Below the pieces are notes generated by a model. It ran no database searches. It worked only from the letters and a program-made list of their open reading frames with translations, and had not been told where the DNA came from. The position numbers and the translations under genes were made by a program. A DNA stretch of 64,000 nt from Episyrphus balteatus (taxonomy: Eukaryota > Arthropoda > Insecta > Diptera > Syrphidae): NCBI RefSeq assembly GCF_945859705.1, contig NC_079135.1, positions 33,405,679 through 33,469,678 of the forward strand, written 5' to 3'. This document shows, piece after piece, positions 34,736 through 47,329 of the stretch. The first letter of the stretch is position 1, and every line of letters begins with the position of its first letter.

Positions 34736-37018
34736 CAGCTCAGCTCACAGCTCAGCTCAAATTTGAGCTAGGTACCATAGCTAAGCTCATTTGAGCTGAG
34801 CTGAAAGTGAGCTGAGCTGAAAGTGAGCTCCCCAACTTCCAACGCCTATATCTCGGAATTTTGAAAAAAATGAAAAAAAATTTTTTGATGCCAAAAGGTA
34901 GCGAGGACTCTAACCTACATTTGGGTACAACTCCCATCCCTGTAGGTGCACGCGTTCTCAAACCGGATGAACTTAAAGGAAAAAAAAAAGTTAAGCCCGA
35001 TTCTGAAAAAATAGGTATGATGTGGCGGTTTAACATGGAAGATGATTTTTTAAAAATCTGAGAATGTGCAAAGCGTAGGCCCATGACACAAGCTATCATT
35101 GAGCATCACTCCCAAAAATTGCTCTCAAGCGGTTTAGCTTCCAGGAGCGTTCAAAGATTCGGGGATTTTTCGAAAAAAAATTTTACCCCAACTTTCAAAC
35201 GCGATTTTCTCGGAATTTTGAAAAAAATCGAAAAACCGGATTATACCACTATCGGCTAGCTGAGAATATAAGCTTTCATATGGCACCACTCCCCTGTCTC
35301 TGGATCAAAGCGTTCCAACGCCTATATCGCGGAATTTTGAAGAAAATGAAAATAAAATTTTTGATGCCAAAAGATAGCGGGGACTCTAACCTACATTTGG
35401 GTACAACTCCCATTCCTGTAGGTCCACGCGTTCTCAAACCGGGAGAACTTAAAAGTAAAAAAAAAATAGGCACGATTCTGAAAAAATAGGCATGATGTGG
35501 AGGTTTAACATGGAAGGCGATTTTTTAAAAATCTGACAATGTGCAAAGCGTAGGCCCATGACACAAGCTATCATTTGGCATCACTCCCAAAAATTGCTCT
35601 CAAGCGGTTTAGCTTCCAGGAGCGTTCAAAGATTCGGGGATTTTTCGAAAAAAAATTTTACCCCAACTTTCAAACGCGGTTTTCTCGGAATTTTGAAAAA
35701 AATCGAAAAACCGGATTATACCACTATCGGCTAGCTGAGAATATAAGCTTTCATATGGCACCACTCCCCTGACTCTAGATCAAAGCGTTCCAACGCCTAT
35801 ATAGCGGAATTTTGAAGAAAATTAAAATAAAATTTTTGATGCCAAGAGATAGCGGGGACTCTAACCTACATTTGGGTACAACTCCCATTCCTGTAGGTCC
35901 ACGCGTTCTCAAACCGGGAGAACTTAAAAGTAAAAAAAAAATAGGCACGATTCTGAAAAAATAGGCATGATGTGGAGGTTTAACATGGAAGGCGATTTTT
36001 TAAAAATCTGACAATGTGCAAAGCGTAGGCCCATGACACAAGCTATCATTTGGCATCACTCCCAAAAATTGCTCTCAAGCGGTTTAGCTTCCAGGAGCGT
36101 TCAAAGATTCGGGGATTTTTCGAAAAAAAATTTTACCCCAACTTTCAAACGCGGTTTTCTCGGAATTTTGAAAAAAATCGAAAAACCGGATTATACCACT
36201 ATCGGCTAGCTGAGAATATAAGCTTTCATATGGCACCACTCCCCTGTCTCTAGATCAAAGCGTTCCAACGCCTATATCGCGGAATTTTGAAGAAAATTAA
36301 AATAAAATTTTTGATGCCAAGAGATAGCGGGGACTCTAACCTACATTTGGGTACAACTCCCATTCCTGTGGGTCCACGCGTTCTCAAACCGGGAGAACTT
36401 AAAAGTAAAAAAAAAATAGGCACGATTCTGAAAAAATAGGCATGATGTGGAGGTTTAACATGGAAGGCGATTTTTTAAAAATCTGACAATGTGCAAAGCG
36501 TAGGCCCATGACACAAGCTATCATTTGGCATCACTCCCAAAAATTGCTCTAAAGCGGTTTAGCTTCCAGGAGCGTTTAAAGATTCGGGAATTTTTCGAAA
36601 AAAAAAATTTACCCCAACTTTCAAAACCGATTTTCTCGGAATTTTGAAAAAAGTCGAAAAACCGGATTCTACCGGAATTTTTTTTTTATGATAAAAAAAG
36701 AAATATTTTACTAAAAAAATAGAAATATATTTACTATCAAAAACACCAAGAGAAAAGATCACGAAAAATTATCTGTCTTATTTATAAAAATATCTATGTG
36801 TTAAAATAATTCCATTAATAACTAGAACCAAACATCTTAAGCAATGGTGTTTTATAAAAGTTTAAAATATCTTCATATTTCATTATACTTTCCAAATAAA
36901 AATCAATGTATCCTCTCACCCATCACAGCTCAGCTCAGCTCACTTTACCTTAGCTCACCCAACAGCTCAGCTCAACCATCAGCTCAGCTCACTTTCAGCT
37001 CAGCTCAAATGAGTTAAC
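34736..37018. mobile_element. CAGCTC-bounded element with internal 475-bp tandem repeats
   Basis: Inverted clusters of AGCTCAGCTC at 34736-34832 and 36925-37015 bracket a block of tandem repeats. The clusters read AGCTCATTTGAGCTGAGCTG outward on the left and the complement on the right. The arrangement of repeat-rich inverted ends around a tandem core resembles Foldback-like elements. No target duplication was resolved. Confidence 0.6.
34837..36675. repeat. 475-bp tandem repeat, nearly four copies
   Basis: Unit starts TTCCAACGCCTATAT at 34837, 35313, 35788 and 36263 (periods 476, 475 and 475). Copies 2 to 4 are almost identical and copy 1 is more diverged. The last copy is truncated at about 36675. 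Each unit contains two related halves (GCGGAATTTTGAA and TTCTCGGAATTTTGAAAAAA). Short ORFs recur identically in each copy and are not evidence of genes. Confidence 0.95.
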
Positions 37019-37019
37019 C

Positions 37020-38927
37020 ATATATAGTACGTTCTGAACCGCACAACATGAGTAAAGTTCACAGATTAAATTGAAAACTACATGGACGCAAGGAGGATGA
37101 AAGAATTAATTTATTGTTCACTTGATAAAAATGTAAAAAACGAAGTGTGGATTAATTAATTTAATAATAGAAATTAAAAATATCAAATGAAATTCATTTA
37201 TATATGTATACTGAATGAGAAGTATAACTTCAGTCGAGTGTCCATGTGTACACACACTCTTTTTTTTTTTTTAGAAAGCTGGTCCCATTTCAGTTTCGTT
37301 CAAATATTGATCCATGGAAGTCGGTTTTGTTTTTTGATAAAAATGATTATCGTATATACATCTGAAGATCACCAAGTCCCTTTATGAATATATTGAGGTG
37401 TGGGATTTGAGTTCTCGATTAAATAATATTTTAATATTTTTCTCGCTTTAAGGCCAATCAATCTCTGTCTGTTAACTGTTACCATAAGGTTTTTTTCTTG
37501 GAGACTGATGTGCTTTCCGACCGTCAAATCAAAAATTCACTCCTTCCCAAATGCACGCATGATTACTTCGACATCTGGTTTTCTTGAGAATTTCTGTAAA
37601 TATAAATTATCTGTTAGGACTTAGGTTGAGAGGGAGTCAAAATGAAACCGTTGGACAAAATTTTCCAAGAATAATCCAACTTGCCAATATTCCAAGAGAA
37701 AATCTAAATGAAAAAATACCAATTAGTTCAATATTGTCAGTTTTCTGCAAAAAGCAGACTATTTCTTGGTACTCGTATATGAAGTATTTGGACATTTTAT
37801 TGTTATTTCTATTTGTAAACGAAACAATAATTGTTTCGAAAATTTGCATTATTTTGATAGCATAAATTTATTACTTGTTTTACTGAAAACAGAGCAATAT
37901 TCAGGTTAGTTGGAGTGTGTTTTTTTTTTCGATATCCTTATGCTTTACTAAAAGCATCATATTATTGATACTGTCAGTTTTCATAAATCTTCATTAACCC
38001 CCTCTGTTATGAAGATTTGTTGGACAACTACAAAATCGTGTTCAGAACCCCAAAAACATATGGTTAGTAAATTTAATCCAATAAAAAAAACTATTTCAAA
38101 TTGCTTCAAAGTACTGGTTTGAAAAAAGAATAGAAATACAAAAAAAAAAGGAAAAAATAATAAATCAATCGACATGACTTTTTTTTAATCAAAACAAAAA
38201 GGATACAAACGATATAAGGACTTGCCCCATTTGTTATTTTTTAATATCTCAATACTGAATCTACAAGTCCTCTTTTTCTAATCACTCCGAATACCCTCAA
38301 TTCAGTTACATATTAATTCAATAACATTTTTCTGCATCAAAGGTTCTCATCAGTCTGGATCTGGGATATCCTTTTAACCCAAATAATATTTATTGGCAAC
38401 ATTATACTATCTTGTCGACCACACTGCAATTGAATGCGCAGTGTGTCGTCGTCGTCTGATGTATAGAAATTTCTTCACAAGGGTGATTTTCTCTAAAGCA
38501 AGGGGTTATTATATTTCCATTTCCTTTTTTTCTTTTTCATTTCCTCGTTCTTCCTATGTTTTATTATTTTTTTTTTTCTTTTTTATACGAAAGAAATTAC
38601 AGTTTTAAAATGTTTTTTTAATTGCATGGATGATAGAATTCGTCCTTTTTGTATACATACATATAAGTAGTTTTCTTTAAAGAGGGCTCAACCAAGTTTC
38701 AAACTTAAAATCCACCTGCTTTGCGTTTACATTTTGTTTAGATGTGAATATGGATATATAATGGAACTATCAATTCTAATACATACACATACACAAACAG
38801 ACACTTATACAAGCTGCATTTATTTTATGTAAAAACTCAAGGGGTTGGAATGACATTCGTATATGCGTTGGTAGCATAATAATAATTTATATTTTTTTTC
38901 TCTTCTTCTAGTTTTTTGTTGCAATAA
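37020..38927. other. Intron 1 of gene B, AT-rich, nothing recognised
   Basis: Sequence is unique by eye, with poly-T runs. Short ORFs lack domains and splice context. Confidence 0.45.
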
Positions 38928-38930
38928 TAA

Positions 38931-40961
38931 CACGGTGTAACACTCAAAATATACGCGGGCGGAGACCTATCAGGTTTTGTAGAGCTAGTCGCACTGAATA
39001 CGAAACGGTATTTGAAAATCTCCTAACACCCCCAAAATCTGGAGTTACGGGCAAAAAACGGTTTTTTGGACCTTCACCCATTGAAAAAATTCTAGCTTCG
39101 ACAATTTTTTACCCATTTTCGATTTTTTTACAGTTTCTGATAGAAGATAAATATACCTTTTTAACAATGTATAAAACATGTAACTCGGTTAAACCACTTA
39201 GAATTTATAAGATGTCAAAGTTCAAAAATTAAATTTTTTTTGTCATTTGCCCAACTTCGGCATCAATTTAAAGTATATGTTTTCAAAACAACATGCTATT
39301 TAAAAAATATATTCTTAAACAATATCTATTTCCCAATTGATCGAGGTGTTTTTTATGAAAATCACTTCAAAATTGGCTTAGAAAAAAAAAATTTTCGATT
39401 TCAACCCAGATACAGAAATTCGAACTTTTAGGTATAGAACAAAAATGTTGTTTCGGCACGTAGTAGGATAAGTTGGGCGCCAGGATTTGATAAAGGGTTT
39501 TTGTGGAGGAGCTCAATACAAACATTTTTTTTCTTTGGGAGGGTGGTCTATCTCCCCCCGTTTCGGTGGGAGGGGCATTTTTCTAAAAAAAATTATCAAA
39601 ATAAAAAAAAATTATTAAAAAACAACGGCAACACTTACAGTAATAAATGATACCATTTCCAAAAGGCAAAATTGTGCATTTGATTCTTATTTTTAAATCA
39701 ATATTATATTACCAATAGTTTTTGAAATAATCGATTTCAAAGTTAAAAATAGGGGAAACAATTTTTTTTAAAACTCATTTTATACTATTTTTGTCCAGAC
39801 TGTGAATTTTAGTAAATAAATTACTTAGACAGAAAACAGCCTCAATTAATTCCTTATCGAACAATGAAAACTGTATGTTTCTATGTCTTCTAGTTTTTGA
39901 GAAAATTGAAAAATAAAAACAAATAAAAACAAAAAATATTTTGAAAAAAGAAAAATCTGATAAAATAATTTTTCAATTTTCCCAAAAACTAGAAGACATA
40001 GAAACATACAGTTTTCATTGTTCGATAAGGAATTAATTGAGGCTGTTTTCTGTCTAAGTAATTTATTTACTAAAATTCACAGTCTGGACAAAAATAGTAT
40101 AAAATGAGTTTTAAAAAAAATTGTTTCCCCTATTTTTAACTTTGAAATCGATTATTTCAAAAACTATTGGTAATATAATATTGATTTAAAAATAAGAATC
40201 AAATGCACAATTTTGCCTTTTGGAAATGGTATCATTTATTACTGTAAGTGTTGCCGTTGTTTTTTAATAATTTTTTTTTATTTTGATAATTTTTTTTAGA
40301 AAAATGCCCCTCCCACCGAAACGGGGGGAGATAGACCACCCTCCCAAAGAAAAAAAATGTTTGTATTGAGCTCCTCCACAAAAACCCTTTATCAAATCCT
40401 GGCGCCCAACTTATCCTACTACGTGCCGAAACAACATTTTTGTTCTATACCTAAAAGTTCGAATTTCTGTATCTGGGTTGAAATCGAAAATTTTTTTTTT
40501 CTAAGCCAATTTTGAAGTGATTTTCATAAAAAACACCTCGATCAATTGGGAAATAGATATTGTTTAAGAATATATTTTTTAAATAGCATGTTGTTTTGAA
40601 AACATATACTTTAAATTGATGCCGAAGTTGGGCAAATGACAAAAAAAATTTAATTTTTGAACTTTGACATCTTATAAATTCTAAGTGGTTTAACCGAGTT
40701 ACATGTTTTATACATTGTTAAAAAGGTATATTTATCTTCTATCAGAAACTGTAAAAAAATCGAAAATGGGTAAAAAATTGTCGAAGCTAGAATTTTTTCA
40801 ATGGGTGAAGGTCCAAAAAACCGTTTTTTGCCCGTAACTCCAGATTTTGGGGGTGTTAGGGGATTTTCAAATACCGTTTCGTATTCAGTGCGACTAGCTC
40901 TACAAAACCTGATAGGTCTCCGCCCGCGTATATTTTAAAACCTCATTTTTGTAACACCGTG
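38931..40961. mobile_element. 2-kb near-perfect palindrome, TAA target
   Basis: Ends CACGGTGT[AT]AC and complement, flanked by TAA on both sides (38928-38930 and 40962-40964). Left and right arms of about 985 bp mirror each other around 39946 with only scattered differences. The same 63-codon ORF reads out of both arms. The loop is about 60 bp. A 3-bp TAA duplication suits PIF/Harbinger- or Chapaev3-type transposition. No transposase was found. The arm identity implies recent origin or gene conversion between arms. Confidence 0.85.
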
Positions 40962-41198
40962 TAATTGAATTTTCTCTTTACTTTTTTTGTTATTTTTGCT
41001 GAATGTGTCTTTATTCTCTCAAATGGGACGACTTCTATTATGATTTGGTCTTTGAAAAATAGAAGAAAAAACTCTTTGATATTAAAGAGACAATAACAGA
41101 AGAAACAATTTCATTTTGCAAAAAAAAAAACAACAACAAAAATAGAAGACGAAAAAAAAGGATTGGCATTGTCACTGTCGTTTTGTTTTGGATTATCA

Positions 41199-41555
41199 TC
41201 ATTCTGCAAGGGTAGAACAACGCCCATTTGCGGGCCAGGCCACAACCTCATTTTTGCATGTCTTAAAAGTGCAATGTTCGATTTTGTTCCTTTCGGTGTT
41301 GGTCTTGACGCCAGAGGTGGAATGAAATAAGACTATTTCATAATTTGGGAAGTAAAGTTGGATATTGGTACGATAAATTGTGTTTGAAGAAAAGTTGATA
41401 TCAAAGTGCATTAAAAGTCCATACCATTTTTCTGCAAATTGTTTGGAGGAACCACTTAAATTGATTCCAAAATCATCCAGACTATTTACCCGAGGCCAAA
41501 CACATGCTGGATTAGCCAAAACGCGTATTTTAAAAGCATTAAGAAAGAAATTCAT
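41199..41555 (-). other. Unassigned 118-codon ORF
   Basis: An open frame without low-complexity bias lies between two TIR elements, and a weaker coding-like frame on the same strand lies at 45081-45362. I cannot assign either to a family and see no splice sites or start context. They could be decayed transposon coding sequence or chance. Confidence 0.2.
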
Positions 41556-41580
41556 GTTGAAAAATGCTGAATAGGCGGAA

Positions 41581-42001
41581 CTACACGGAGAAAAAAGACC
41601 ACATAAAAAAAAGCAGATTCTGTATTAAATAAGGCTGATTTCTGTATGGTTATTAAGCGGTAATTTAAGCGGCAAAAACATCCTAATTTCTTGAATGTGC
41701 TAATTTAAAATAAATCCACTTAATTTAAAAGGAAAATCATATCATTTTTATGTGGAAATATTTTCATTAAAAAAAAACTGGCAGCCACTGGGGATCGATT
41801 CAATAACTGTTGAGTCAGTGTTGAAAATTTTTATGAAAAACTGCAACAAAAGCTGAAGGCTGACTATAAGTTTTAAGTTTTTAATTTTTAGTCGTTTTTT
41901 AAGATGATAATTCATATTAAAATAAAATGAAAATTTAACAGAATTTAAGCGGTTTCCACTAATTTTAAGCGGACATCGTACTGTTATTTTTCTACGTGTA
42001 G
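41581..42001. mobile_element. MITE with CTACACG TIRs, 421 bp
   Basis: Ends CTACACGGAGAAAAA and complement of CTACACGTAGAAAAA. The interior repeats TTTAAGCGG-type motifs (AAGCGGTAATTTAAGCGGC, AATTTTAAGCGGACATC). No target duplication was visible. Superfamily unassigned. Confidence 0.65.
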
Positions 42002-42059
42002 AAAAGATTAAGCGTATTTTTCACAGTATGGTTGAGTTGAATTAAACAAACTTGTTAAA

Positions 42060-43960
42060 GGTTATCCCAAAGTACTTCTCGGCCGTTATCGGCTGCTATT
42101 ACTCATCCGTTTAGTAGATTTTCGGTCCTAGAATTTCTAAATCACAATAGTTTTGACTTAGTTCCTATTTTTTAAAGCAGTCAAAAATTCTGGTGACGTG
42201 ATCTTCAATCAACTTGCTAGGACTCTAAAGCAGATTCTGTGGATATGGCGAAAGCTTATTAAAAGCAGATGTTGTCACTCATTTGGCTCAGTTGATGAAC
42301 ACACTGTATTATATTAGACATAGATCCTTGAGTCATAAATTATGGTTTTGATTTATTTATCTGAAGACTTCTTTCTGATGTAGACGAAGAATTTAGTAAC
42401 GAATAAAAGGGAGAAGAGTTAGTTATAAAGTTTATAGGTTAGGAGTTCTTACAATACCCCATCGAAAGCTTTCCAGAAACCTTCCAAAGATAACGCGACA
42501 ACTTTTGAACGCTGAAATGAGATCGGAATGAAATTTCACTAACGCAATGTCAAGTGTATTTCTTGAAAGACAGATTGCATGCTACTGATGATCGCTTTTT
42601 CGAATTCTTAAAAGCATTTTAAAGGCCTTCTGAAAGTAAATTTTTCCAGATTTTTCTAGTGCTCTTGAGTCTTCAGCAGGGATATCGATCTGTATGTACT
42701 TGAAAATCAAGTTGTTATTGCCTAACATTTTGATTGGGTTTTGCTATTTTCAAAATCTGTTCATGCTAATCGGAAGAAATATCATAACTGTAAGTCAAAT
42801 TATTTAAAGAATAAAGTCCGAGACTCCGTTAGATCCAGCTGACTTTTTTCGCATAAATTATGCGCTGATTTCTGTTTTTTTTTTTTTTTTTTCTTAAGAG
42901 ATAAACAACTCAGGATTGTTAATTGGATCACTATATGTTATTGTGTCTTCTATTTTCATCTTTGGCTTTTTATATAAAATCTATAGTACTATCATGAAAA
43001 AAAAAACAGCGCCACCAAAATAGTAAGCTAGCGACCGAACTAAAAAATATGTCAAATTTCAAACAGAAATGTATATCTCATCTCCTTACTCCCATTATTA
43101 ATTCGATCTAAGCGCCCTCGCGACCACTCAGGTAACGAACAAACTAAAAAATTTCACTTCATGATAGTACTATAGATTTTATATACAAAGATCTTTGGCT
43201 GCAAAAGCTTGCTGGACTCGACTACACTTAAAAACAACAGGTCTGAAAATGAACCTGATGTAAAAGATTTTCGAAAAAGTTCCTTAATACTACCACTTTA
43301 TCGACTGTGGATGATGACATTTAGTATTGGCTGAATTTTTGTTATAAGACTATTTATCACCTTAAAGGCGTTGGGTCAAATTTTGAAGGTTTGCAATTTT
43401 TCAGACTGATAGAGTTGCAAAACTTGGTATTGACATATTTTTATGTTCACTCTACTTGTTTTTTGTATTCACTGTTGATGGATCCTTTGAACTAGTACCG
43501 GCATTTCAAGAGTTAATTGTTGAAGTGCTTCTAAGTCTAAAGACGTTACTCGAATCGTGTGAAAATAAGCCCGACATTGCTTAAATCACTATAGGTATGC
43601 CATCAAGAATTTTAATGGGCTTTTTCCGGGGCTCCTTGCTTTTTTGACATAGGTTTCTTCTTTATAGAATAATTTTTCTACACCAAGAAGTGAAATTTCT
43701 TTCAGGTTTATTTTGTTTCAGGTCTTAAAACTTCGAATCTTCATACAAATTAGCGCTTTTGACTTGAGGGAGCATTCATCGGGTTTTTCCAAACGTCCTT
43801 AAATTCTTCATGGTAATACCTACATTGTTAGGGCCACTGATAGTTGCTTGTTTACAAGTGGCACATCAAGAGGCCTTCAAATCTAAAATTTGTTGCCCAT
43901 TTTTAATTTGCTCACACTCGTTCTTACTCTATTCAAGCAGTTTTTCTGGTGGCATAGGCC
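42060..43960 (-). pseudogene. Decayed jockey-like non-LTR reverse transcriptase
   Basis: Read on the minus strand with frameshifts, the order matches the fingers-palm part of jockey-clade RT. KSAGSNGVSD (about 42850-42820) corresponds to K-APG-DG. YRSISLLK (about 42695-42670) corresponds to YRPISLL. LSLEGFWKAFDGVL then ELLTYKL (about 42490-42430) corresponds to LD--KAFD-VW--GLLYKL, although the first catalytic Asp is replaced and stops interrupt. The downstream YADD block was not found. A 225-bp element (42966-43190) interrupts the upstream part. The limits outside 42420-42860 are guesses. Confidence 0.5.
42966..43190. mobile_element. 225-bp TIR element, 8-bp target duplication
   Basis: TIRs of about 33 bp share TATATAAAATCTATAGTACT then ATCATGAA. 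It is flanked by ATCTTTGG (42958-42965 and 43191-43198). The 8-bp duplication suggests hAT or a related type. It sits within the reverse transcriptase remnant, so it is younger than that copy. Confidence 0.8.
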
Positions 43961-44029
43961 CCTAACTGAGCCAGTAACGCCTACCGTTTAAGATTGCTAT
44001 TAATTGACTAAAGCTTTAACCCTCTGTAG

Positions 44030-44843
44030 GTAGGGTAGAAGGGGGAGGATTTGCCAGGATTTAGGAAAATTGACTTAACGCAAAGTTTTTACGTTTCTTT
44101 TAATTTTTTTATATCTGATATTATTATTGACTTTATTATCTTCACTTAAATATTTTTTTCATCTTGATATATTAATTATTTCTATTTTTAATAATTTATT
44201 CAAAAAAACTAAAAGTGATGTGGCAAAGCCTCCCCATGTGGGAGGCTTTGCCACGGGGGTGGGGAGGGATTGCCAGTTATCTAAATATCAAAGTTAATAC
44301 AAATAAAACCAATAATCATAAACAAAACTTCTTTTTAGCTGAAAATACGAAGAAGGGCCATATTTTTAAGGATTCTGCCATCCTCTTTTGAGGAAGCACG
44401 CTTCTGGCAAATGTACCCCATGGGGTGCATTTGCCAGAGCAAAACCTACCCAAAAACAAATGGCAAATGTACCCCACAAACTAATCTTTCAAAAACTTAC
44501 TTATAACTTTTTTATAAGTTAAACAGTAAAAAAATCGCTTCTACACAGCATAGTACACATAATTTTTAAAAGATATTTGTATCAAAAAGTAATTTAACAC
44601 GACAAATACCTACAATTTACGACGGTTATGTACCTTCATATTTTGGTTCTCAACATTAAAAAATTAACACAAGCGTATAATTTATTTCGTGTCCAGCCAA
44701 AAGCTGTCAAACTTTGTGCAAAGTTTTCAATCATAATTGTGCAACAGAAAATGATTTTTCGGTATTTAATATTCTGTTGGTTTGGAAAAAAACCTGGACT
44801 GGCAAAGGTACCCCACTGGCAAATGCTCCCCCTTCTACCCTAC
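44030..44843. mobile_element. TIR element with ATTTGCCA motifs, 814 bp
   Basis: TIRs GTAGGGTAGAAGGGGGAG then [CG]ATTTGCCA and complement. Inside, GGCAAATGTACCCCA-like motifs recur in both orientations (about 44407, 44428, 44460 and 44798), so the subterminal motif is reiterated, as transposase binding sites often are. Target duplication unclear. Confidence 0.75.
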
Positions 44844-44865
44844 ACCTCTTTTTTGTGACGTGATA

Positions 44866-45106
44866 GGCACACGGGTGCGAATTTGGCTTCTACTTTTTTA
44901 TGTCACTAGAACTTTTTAATGTCTCATATTTTATAGACAATGCGCATATGAAATAGATGTAGAATTTTCCGAGGAATTCGAATATTGTATTCATAGTTCC
45001 ATAAAAATATATTGTGACCTTTATAAAGGGACTTTTTTGCACCCACTTTTTTAAAAAATTGTTATTTTTTTTTATTTTTGTCATGCCAAATTCGAACCCG
45101 TGTGCC
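44866..45106. mobile_element. Small palindromic MITE, 241 bp
   Basis: TIRs GGCACACGGGT[GT]CGAATTTG and complement, starting 22 bp after the previous element. The middle is AT-rich. No target duplication resolved. Confidence 0.6.
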
Positions 45107-47180
45107 GACAGAGTGTTAAATAAGTCGGAGCAGCCCAAAAAGGATGTTCATTTAGTAACTTATCCCAGCTGAAATTCTCAAAATCACCGCTGATTTTATC
45201 TAACAGCTTGTGCAACACAATGTTCCAGACTATAAATTGCGTTCTGTTGTGATTTCTCAATTGGCTTCCATGCAACCCGATACTTTTTCCTAAATGGGGT
45301 GTTCCTGTCCACATAGTATAGTCTCGTCGTCGCCCTGCCGATTCGCAAACAACAAAAATCAACTTGACGTCATTTCATCATAATTACATTGACTGGTCAG
45401 CATGATTTTACTTAAACCCTTGGGGGTAATTAATATACAAAGCAAAACAACAAAAGTGGCAAACCTTCCATATTAGGGGTCGTATTGTGAATATTTTCAA
45501 TTGATAGAATGATGGTGCTGCGGCCAACACACGTTGAGTTGTCAATTTGAAAATGATAAAGTTTTTAAAGGTCATTACACCTTTTTTCACAAAAAAAAAC
45601 AAAAACAATCTACCCATATAATGGTTTTGGCTTAAATTGGCTTGAAAATTTTAAAATCGTTAATATGAGAGTCACGTTACAAAGTAATACAAAAAGGTAT
45701 ATTCATTTTTTTAGCCATCTGGGGACATGCGGAGGAAAAATCCAATCTAATAGAACTGCAGGATTGGGTGATGATTACCACATCAAAAATAATGACTTCA
45801 TTGCAAATTTTATAGAAATTGATGAGGCTCTGAATTATGCAATCAATTGTTATAATATGTTTTGAAAATTTTTCCTATAAAAGGACTATAAAGGTACCCA
45901 TAGCATTTGGTTTAACAAAACAAATTGTACCTAACCCCAATGAAATAAACTCATTCAAGGATTTGCTTTTCGTGACACAAGGTTTTTTTTACACAGCACA
46001 TTTTTGTACCCAAATAGAATCAAGTTCAAGCTTATTTTTTTGCTTGTGTTATATTTCTATGTGTAGGTAGGTAATGGTTATAGGGGATTATAATAAGAAG
46101 GCCATTGGATTGTGCCATGGATAGAATGACACAAGAAGTTTGACCTTTTTTTTTCCTATTTTATATTTTGTATATATGGAAAAGGAAATGTTGTGCATTT
46201 TTGAAATTTTCAAATCACTGAAGCATATAACATAAGTTTATTTTTTAACTTATGGTTTGCAGCATATTTAGCTTATGAGTATTGATTTATTGCTTGAACT
46301 TTCTGGTTGGTTTTAATAGTTTTCATATGAGGTTATGAGTTTTTTCTACTTATACGATATGATTGGTATTTTCTCTGTCGGATCATATTTGTTTACGTTA
46401 AACATAGTAAACTGCTGAAACTGAAAAATGAGATCAACAAATCGATAGACTAATGTGTTTGAATGTTACTATCTGCTTTAGGATGACCCAACAGTTGTTC
46501 TTACCGCCCCGCAAATATTTTTTCTCCTGAGATAGAGAACTGGTCGGTAACCAAAATACTTTCGTTCATGACAAATTCACCTTTTGGCCCATCTTGGGTT
46601 TTAGTATTTGTCTAATATCTTGGATTCTATTACTCCTGCATAAAAAATTGCAAACAATTAATTTTGTTTGAATTTTCTATTTTGTAATATAGAATAAAGT
46701 GCATATTAAGAAAGTTACAGATCAACAAAGTTGGAATGATTTTAAAAATTTGCAGGATTTTTAATTAAAATAACAAAAAATGATGAAGGTATAAAACGTT
46801 TGTTAAGTTAAATGAGCCAAAATACTATTTAGTGCCTTAAAAATGTCCCTTTATTTGAATTTCATTTTTCTGGAAGGAAAAGTATAAATTAGTAAAAAAA
46901 ACTATATTGAGTTATAAAATCAACATTATTTACTTTTACAAGTTTAAAACTCAAATTTGTTTACAAATCACGGTAACATTGTGATTTATCTTGGTAAAGT
47001 AGTGGTATTTAAAGTTTTAAAGTTGATTTTTGGTAATAAACTACTAAGAATATTTAATTGTAATAAATTTTTCTGTGATTTCACTAAGACTTACGAGAGA
47101 CTTACGTTGTTCCTATAGTTTCAAATAGGAATATCAAAGAGCTTAATTATATGATTTTACAAATTAAACTGAAATTTGCA
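45107..47180. other. Intronic sequence with coding-like scraps
   Basis: A 66-codon frame at 45665-45865 (+) ends GLGDDYHIKNNDFIANFIE... and continues shifted, suggesting decayed transposon coding sequence, but I cannot name it. The rest is AT-rich without structure I can see. Confidence 0.3.
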
Positions 47181-47181
47181 T

Positions 47182-47320
47182 TAGCTGCGTTCCTTTGGAA
47201 ATATTTATCTACTTTTTAGTACTTAAAACTACTTTGATCTACTTTGCTATACTGAAAAAGTAGTTCAAAGCAGCTTTAAGTACTAAAAAGTAGATAAATA
47301 TTTCCAAAGGAACGCAGCTA
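47182..47320. mobile_element. Hairpin MITE, 139 bp
   Basis: Two perfect arms of about 43 bp (TAGCTGCGTTCCTTTGGAAA, continuing ATATTTATCTACTTTTTAGT) with a 45-bp loop. It is stable enough to be a small-RNA hairpin if transcribed. Confidence 0.8.
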
Positions 47321-47329
47321 CTATAGTAA

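Noticed and set aside
34407..34771. Several ORFs rich in ATCHMQLATCN-type repeats
   Set aside because: Products of the 14-bp minisatellite.
39240..40642. Identical 63-codon ORF in two orientations
   Set aside because: It is the same palindrome arm read twice and has no known domain.
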